Both the position numbers and the translations under genes were made by a program. From Phellopilus nigrolimitatus (lineage: Eukaryota; Basidiomycota; Agaricomycetes; Hymenochaetales; Hymenochaetaceae), in assembly GCA_021029095.1 (NCBI GenBank), contig JAJOHG010000114.1:1-64000 (forward strand): a stretch of DNA of 64,000 bases, given 5' to 3'. Each line of letters starts with the position of its first letter. Positions within the stretch are counted from its first letter, which is position 1. Shown piece after piece: positions 57,603 to 64,000 of the stretch. The notes beneath the pieces are model-generated. The model did not search any database and had not been told where the DNA came from. It was given only the letters and a program-made list of their open reading frames with translations.

Positions 57603-60266
57603 GATGGACGTTAGTGGATGAGATGAGGGACGGGTATTAAGCGATCGACAAGGACGACGCTCAGCGCATTTACGTGCCTATATTCTCGGTAAGGTAACCA
57701 TGCTTATGTAACCGCGTTAAGATGACGAACGTGAAAGACCAAACGTTGTGCCTTTCTCCACATTCTGCACAAACTTTGCGTATCGCTTGAGGTTGCGACA
57801 TCCATGTTTACTGCTCACATGTCCATCTCGCCGAACTCGGTTCTATGCTCTGATTTTGATAATCATCCAGCTGACGCCAACATTGTTCTGATCGGGACTC
57901 AACGCGCGTACCTTTGCCTCTCGAATCCGATCATAGGAGGAACGTTTACTGGAGAAGTACTGTAATTTTCACGATCATGATACGGCTCTTCCGAAGATGA
58001 AGATCAAGCTGAAAATACACGACGCCACATCCTCCGACATGACTCCGGACATATCTTTCTCAATCTCAATCAAGGGGAACTCTTCGGGAACACAGAGTCA
58101 AGACAGCTCTACGAATAGGGCTGTGTACTTCAGTTTGTTTTATAACCTGGGAACCGGGGAGATGGGATTGTTTCGGAAGATTTGGGGTCTGAGCGTCCAA
58201 GACGTACCTTCCCACCATTTTAAATCCGGACCGGGGTCCGAAGTCACCCCTGCTTATCCCTTGCATAGCAGATCACTGCGACACTCGCTTTATTATTTCT
58301 TGTCCTGCATGCTTTGGATATCAAGATATCACCTCAGTAGCAAGGCGCATGCGCGGCACAGGGCGCAGATTTAATTGTATTGTTCATTGATAGATCTAAC
58401 TGGAGGTCTTTGGACGGCTTGATTGGCCGTACACCAGGTGGACTCGGCGCGATGAGATGTTTAATTTCTTGATCAGGTGATCTCTGCCAGCCAATCTTAG
58501 CTGCTTGACAGGAACTCGCTAGCTGATATACTAAACTGTCTAGATAATCAGGACTCATTTCTTTCGCGCGACTATAAGGCCTTGATCCCAAGAGCTAGAG
58601 ATTCCGTTCATTGGACCACTTACAAAAACTAAGAAGTGGAACAGAGCGCCGAATTTAGTTCCTGCGAAGATCTTTGCGTAACTAGCTTGTCTGGATGAAC
58701 TGGAAACACGGAACAGTTCCCATTTTTGTTCTGAATGTTAAGGGGTATTAGGTCTTCGCCCAAACACCGAGAGGCATTTTCTTGTTCATCAAGTGCCTGG
58801 AAATCCATGTGGATGGCAGAAAGTTTTAGTCAGTTTTACGATCAAATGTATTCGTTTTTCTGCAATGCATCCGTCGTCGTGGGACCAGGTGAGTGAAGGG
58901 AAGTTAAGTCACTATTCGGCCTCTCCTTGTTTGTTTCTCATGGACGTTCCATTGCGCTCAGTACTTTTCTGCGATGTCTCGTGGCACCAGGTCCGACAAG
59001 TTGAATACATACCATTGATGTTTGACGATTTCATTTCCAGGTCTTAGGCGCTTGACAAATCTGAAATGTCATTTTACTCGAGAATTTAGCCTTCGTGTGC
59101 ACATTAGCGGAAGGCACTATACTGGGTACTTTTTCTCAGGGATCAAGCTGCAGATCCAAAGCTAGGTCGATCAGGCCGGCAAAGTGATTTTGATGACGCA
59201 CTTCGAAGCTAGCGTCTATCTTATTTGCCTCATTTGGGTCGCGTAGCTTTTTCTCAGCGCTCAGCCTCAGCGTCCTTTTCCCATACTGATGCCTTCTCAC
59301 AGCTTGTTCTCTCTTGATAACTTTTCTGGGACTTCTTCTGATGCTTTCAAATCCATCATACCGGGAGCGGCTGCCAGGATTGAAGCATTTTTCTAGTATC
59401 TTGGAAGCAAATGGCCTTTAAATCTCAGTGTTAGGAAGAAAGAAAAACCGAACAGCTATTTTTGGAGGACGATCACAGAATGAGGCAGTGCTCCATTTCG
59501 CCCAGCGCTCATCTGCCGAGAGTAGATGGGATCCCCATCTACATGTATATCTGTGGCGGCTAAACTCAGACGTTTCAACGGCATGTTCGAGCATAGACGA
59601 CGGAAGTGACTAGCTCCGCCAGATCAAAAACAAGCGAACGGGCTCACACGACGGCCAGTACTCACGACGGCTCGGACGACAAGATTATCGTGCCTTCTCA
59701 CCCGCGCAAGCAACATACACGGCCCCGAGTTTCCGAACTGTGGGTCCTTTCCTGTGCTTCTAATCGGCGCTCTTCCCGCAACTGGTTTAGTTTCCTTCCT
59801 TCCAAGGCACGGTTTTTTGTGTATGTCGGGTACGCAGGCGTGCTTCGTTTTTCGCGATACGTTCACCCGCCCCGTCCCACGCCTATGGAGGTACATCCAA
59901 ATGCCTTTATTACCCTTTTGGGATCATAGAACACCGCCCAGATCAGGCTGCGTTGGGCGATGTTTATGGAACGCTTGTCATTCCCGATTTCGCTTTCTTT
60001 TCGTTCACGTACTTATCATCAGATGACACAGTCTTTTTCCAGGGCGGCATGCGCTCTTTCGCGCGACCGACGCGCTCCTCCTAGCCCCCGACTTTCAAAA
60101 TCGGCCTTCATACCCGGAAAGGAAAACGTATCCGCGCCACGAACATTTATCTATTCATTTACCCTTACCCCAGTAGTGGTGGCTGCACCCCGCGTGTGCC
60201 TGGCATCCGTGGAGGCTGGGTGCGAGCGACGGCTAGATTTCAGCTTGATATTTTCAGAACGGAATT
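57603..60266. other. 2.7 kb intergenic region upstream of PGM and laccase 3
   Basis: Only short open frames; no exon chain, RNA gene or transposon end that I can support. The 3' part is the laccase 3 promoter. Confidence 0.5.
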
Positions 60267-60274
60267 GTATAAAG
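60267..60274 (+). promoter_or_regulatory. TATA box of laccase 3
   Basis: GTATAAAG about 85 bp upstream of the laccase 3 ATG. A C/T-rich stretch (CTCCCTCATC) follows near 60317. Confidence 0.6.
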
Positions 60275-60356
60275 CAGTTCTGTCTGTGAGCCGAGATCCT
60301 CAGCCGTCCAACAAGTCTCCCTCATCGGACGCTATTCCACTCATTCTCGACTCAAC

Positions 60357-62850
60357 ATGCTCAACACTGCAGTTGTGGCGACTTTCGCCGCTTTGTCCTT
60401 GTCGCACCAAGCGATGTCCGCTGTCGTTTCGCTAAACATGAACGTCGCCAACGCCAATCTCTCGCCCGACGGTTTTTCTCGCTCGTAAGTAGCCACGCTC
60501 AGCGTTGCGAGTGCTTGTTTTGAATGCTTATTTGTTGCATCCAGAACGGTAGTCGTCAACGGACAGTTTCCTGGTCCATTAATTTCTGGCAACATTGGCG
60601 ACAACTTCCAGGTATATTTCGCTTCTCGGTGGCGTCGAATTTTTTTTCCTTCTAAAACTTCAACAGCTTAATGTAGCTGATAGTCTCACGGATACGTCTA
60701 TGCATCGTGCTACTTCCATTGTCAGTATTTCATGCTTCTGTCGATACAAAAGCGTAACTTATTCTTCGTCAGCATTGGCACGGCATTTTCCAACACGGTT
60801 CGAATGAGATGGATGGTCCCGCCTGGGTTAATCAATGCCCAATCATCCCCGGGAACTCTTTTCTGTAAGAAAAGACCTTATAATCATAGCACGACTGTTG
60901 TTTATCTTCTCTCTTTTACAAGATACAACTTCAATGTTCCCGATCAGTCAGGTACATACTGGTATCATTCCCACGTCGCTGATCAATACTGCGACGGCCT
61001 CCGGTATATATCCTTTCCTTCATATGCCTTTATCTCATGCTAATGACGAGTTATTCAGTGGACCCTTAATCCTCTATGGTGATTCATTTCGACTTATTTT
61101 CGCCCTTTATTCTCGAGCTTACATCGTAAATAGATCCGAATGATCCTCACGCGAGCCTCTACGACGTCGATGATGGTGAAGAATCCATCTGTCTATTTGA
61201 CGTCAAAAGAGCGTTCTGACAGAATCCCCTAGCAACCACTGTCATTACTCTTGCAGATTGGTACCACAGCGTTTCCGATTCTCTGTTCCCCAACACTGGT
61301 GACGCCGATCCGTATGTTATTTTGTCTCACCCGGTATTCGTCCGCTGATGCACTCTCTGATCCGAAATCAGTAACCCGGATTCCACAACCATCAACGGCC
61401 TCGGCCGCTACTCTGGTGGGCCTACTGATTCACCTTTGGCTGTCGTCAATGTGACTCAAGGAACACGGTAAGTCAAGTCTGACATACCAGCTTTCGCTGT
61501 TGCTGACCTGGCGTATCACAGCTACCGTTTCCGCATCGTCAGCACCAGCTGCTACCCTTCGTGAGTTCCGAAAGTATTCATTCTGACACTCGAGACTGAC
61601 TCGCACGCGCAGCTACACCTTTTCAATCGACGGGCACAACATGACTGTCATCGAGGCTGACGGTGTCGAGACTCAACCGGTCACGGTCGACTCTCTCACT
61701 ATCTTCTCCGCTCAGCGCTACTCCGTCGTCGTCACTGCTGACCAGCCCGTTGACAACTACTGTGAGGCACACCAAAAACTCTTTCAGACATGTCCATTGA
61801 CTTATTGAGAACTTTGGGAATAGGGATCCGTGTTGATCCTTCCGTTGGCACCACGGGTTTCTCTGGCGGTCTCAACTCTGCTATCCTCCGATACGCCAAC
61901 GCTAGCGCTGTCGATCCGACGACGAGCCAGACAACCAACGGCGTAGCGCTCAACGAGGCCAATCTCCATGTAAAGCATGCACGCAAACGAGTACCTTCCG
62001 CTTCGACTGACGCGATATACCCTATATTTTAGCCCCTCGTCAACCCCGGAGCGCCAGGCAGCCCTGTTGCAGGCGGCGTAGACTTGGCTCTGAACCTGCC
62101 CATTGGTATCGTACGTGCCAACAATCCTGCGCTGTAGCCAGATGGGAAGTAACGTCGTACCGTACAGAACCTCACGACAGGCATGCACACTGTCAACGGC
62201 GTCTCGTGGGTGCCCCCGAACGTTCCGGTCCTCCTTCAAATTCTGAGCGGTGCCACGTCCCCTGGCGCGCTTCTCCCGGCCGACTCAATTTACGATCTTC
62301 CTGGCAACAGCACCATTGAGATCTCCCTGCCCGGCGGTTTCCCTGTATGTGGCCCCCCCGTCTCCCCCATCCCCTCTCGAACTAACCTTCTGCGCTGTTC
62401 CAGCACCCCATCCATCTCCACGGCCATAACTTCGACGTCGTGCGGGTCGCCGGCAGCTCGCAATACAACTACGCGAACCCGGTGCGCCGCGACGTCGTCA
62501 GCATCGGTGGCGCGAGCGACAACGTCACGATCCGCTTCACGACCGACAACTCCGGCCCGTGGTACATGCACTGCCACATCGACTGGCATCTCAACGCGTA
62601 AGCATCAGCTGGCCCCGCGGCGTCGACGACGGCGCATTCTGACTCTTTCTTTTCTTCAGCGGTTTGGCGATTGTCTTCGCTGAGGACGTCGGCAATGTTA
62701 AATCGGCGAACCCCGTCAGCAGTGAGTTTTCTGAACGCTGATGTACGCCTCAATGATTCATTAACGCCCCCCCCCCCCCCCCCTTTAGGCACATGGAGCG
62801 CGCTATGCCCAGACTACTCCTCAGCCGACCCCGATACTGCTTTCGAGTGA
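60357..62850 (+). CDS. Laccase 3 (secreted multicopper oxidase)
   Basis: About 16 exons join in frame from [20 protein letters not shown] (a clean signal peptide) to the TGA at 62850. Copper-ligand blocks [35 protein letters not shown] and HCHIDWHL are intact; the T1 axial residue is Leu (HLNAGLAIVF). ADWYH carries the pocket Asp. N-glycosylation sites such as NVTQ and NNVT-type sequons occur (for example DNVTIR). The exons are more GC-rich than those of laccases 1 and 2. In white-rot fungi such enzymes oxidise lignin-derived phenols outside the cell. Its pyrimidine tract in the last intron is a pure C run. This is the best candidate for an active, secreted laccase in the window. Confidence 0.93.
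62767..62783 (+). repeat. Homopolymer (C)17 in the last intron of laccase 3
   Basis: Seventeen C residues directly precede the CTTTAG acceptor, forming the whole polypyrimidine tract. It is length-unstable and hard to sequence. Confidence 0.95.
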
Positions 62851-62897
62851 TCGCGCTCCAAGCGTCAACATAAAGCTCAAGCTCAATGCTTTCCAAG

Positions 62898-63016
62898 CAA
62901 CATTCTTTAATCGTTTCACTTTCCTCGGTATTGGACTTTTGGGATCATTTTCAAACAACACTCTTTTATCGTTTTTCGCTTTCTTTGGTATCGGACTTTT
63001 TGGACTTTTTTCTAAA
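62898..63016 (+). repeat. Imperfect tandem duplication in the laccase 3 3' region
   Basis: Two adjacent units, 62898-62955 and 62956-63016, share CAACA(T/C)TCTTT(A/T)ATCG, then GGTAT(T/C)GGACTTTT and end in TTC(A/T)AA or similar. They start about 50 bp after the stop codon. Confidence 0.8.
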
Positions 63017-64000
63017 CTTCGGGGTATTATGTGCTTTCGATTCGCTGGGTTTTGCCGTGGACTTTATAATTAATAAGTAGGTTCGGAATTCCGAAGAATT
63101 CTGGATAGGGGACTGGATTTATTATTTGTTTTGTTAAAGAATGATATGTATCTATCGGGCAATGTAAAGAAAGAAATACGCCTTTCGCTTTCGTGACCTT
63201 GCTTGTGGCCTGTGTGTTTTCCCAGCCTCAAAGTCATAAAGTTTTCTCCTTCACCCGTCTCCATCTTCGCGACCCAGCCCGTTTTCCCACATCCAGATCT
63301 GCGCGCGTGCGCGCGCGCGAACGTCCACGCCTCCCGCGCCAAAGCACGCGAAGCCAGAGACGCGCCACGCCGCGCCGCGTGGCTGACTAGGCTCGTCCCA
63401 GCCCGCTCGTGCAAATCGCGCCGCGAGAAGGACCAGCGCGCGTAGGGCGGCGGCGCAGATCCAGGGCCTGCCTCTCAGATCTCAGACTCGCGCTGGGCTG
63501 ACGGCGGGTGTGCCTTTCTGGAGCGCGGAGGAGGCCCCCCTTTTTTGGTGCGAGCTACAGTACGCGGCGTAAGTAATAGGATTTTTCTTTCTTTCTGTCC
63601 GCGCGCGCCTCCGAGAGTCGGGGATTTTTCAGCCTTCGGGAGGTTGTGTACCGTAGAAGTCGAACCCCCGCTTGTCAAGTTTGCGCTTCGGGGAAGGTGC
63701 GGATGTTGGGCCACCACCGGTTGGGGGCGCATGCGCATGAGGATTTTCATTGAAGTTGACCTGCGATCGAGCAGTAAGGAACATGTACTGCGTACAGCAG
63801 AGAGCGCTCTTCGTGTTGAAGGATGACTCGGCAGTCGAGCGAGGCTGTTTGGACCGCACGGCAGATCCCACCCCTCTGTTGAGCTATTTGAGCAGGAGTG
63901 CGCACAAACCACCGGGCAGAAAGGCGAAGTAAGTATCGAGACGGCCCGCGCTCGCACTTTGTTTTCTGGACCAAGAACGCAAGGGCGCCCGGTCCCTTTT
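63017..64000. other. Right-edge region without a supported gene
   Basis: The first part is the laccase 3 downstream sequence. From 63290 it turns GC-rich, with an alternating GCGCGCGTGCGCGCGCGCG tract (63300-63318) that could adopt Z-form. It could be a promoter or first exon of a gene lying outside the window, but no start codon and splice chain can be defended. Confidence 0.45.

Noticed and set aside
63475..63957. 160-residue minus-strand frame at the right edge
   Set aside because: No family resemblance, no splice context, and overlapping frames of equal length on both strands in GC-rich DNA.

Overview
The window is nuclear DNA from a filamentous basidiomycete, most likely a wood-decaying Agaricomycete (Polyporales-like). 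The evidence is many short introns (about 45-70 nt) with GT..AG borders and CTRAY-like branch points, GC-rich coding exons, three laccase genes, a cerato-platanin, and an intron-containing tRNA-Ile(AAU). Gene models below were spliced by hand. Where an exon chain closes without frame errors I say so.

Layout. 1-1.4 kb: gene-poor, with a probable ~1 kb inverted-repeat element. 1.4-5.8 kb: a mitochondrial carrier (minus) divergent from an F-box/WD40 protein (plus). 6.1 kb: tRNA-Ile. 7.2-10 kb: a Pro/Ala-rich protein and a small lineage-specific protein. 10-19.4 kb is an accessory block: a 2.2 kb hAT-like element packed with pieces of at least three host genes, two copies of a degenerate repeat, two copies of a ~170 bp repeat, a nonsense-mutated oxidoreductase pseudogene and an F-box-like gene (copy A). 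19.6-26.5 kb: dynamin-type GTPase DNM1 and a BCS1-type AAA ATPase, convergent. 26.5-30.3 kb: no recognisable gene. 30.3-38.8 kb: SYS1 and a type II membrane dipeptidyl aminopeptidase (divergent), a cerato-platanin and squalene epoxidase ERG1. 39.4-50.4 kb: laccase 1 (minus) and laccase 2 (plus) head to head, then F-box copy B. 50.6-51.2 kb: a Tc1/mariner-type MITE. 52.3-57.6 kb: a minus-strand run of EFM7-type methyltransferase, NAD(P)HX dehydratase and phosphoglucomutase. 60.3-62.9 kb: laccase 3.

Biology. The housekeeping genes cover mitochondrial transport, fission and assembly, Golgi trafficking, sterol synthesis, cofactor repair and sugar-phosphate metabolism. The accessory functions are secreted: three laccases with full copper-ligand sets and a cerato-platanin, fitting lignin or phenolic attack.

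The most unusual object is the 10.6-12.8 kb element. It has perfect 18 bp terminal inverted repeats, an 8 bp target duplication, and gene fragments from a coatomer beta-prime subunit, an FHA/coiled-coil protein and a UTP4-like WD40 protein, all on one strand. It looks like a Pack-type (gene-capturing) hAT element.
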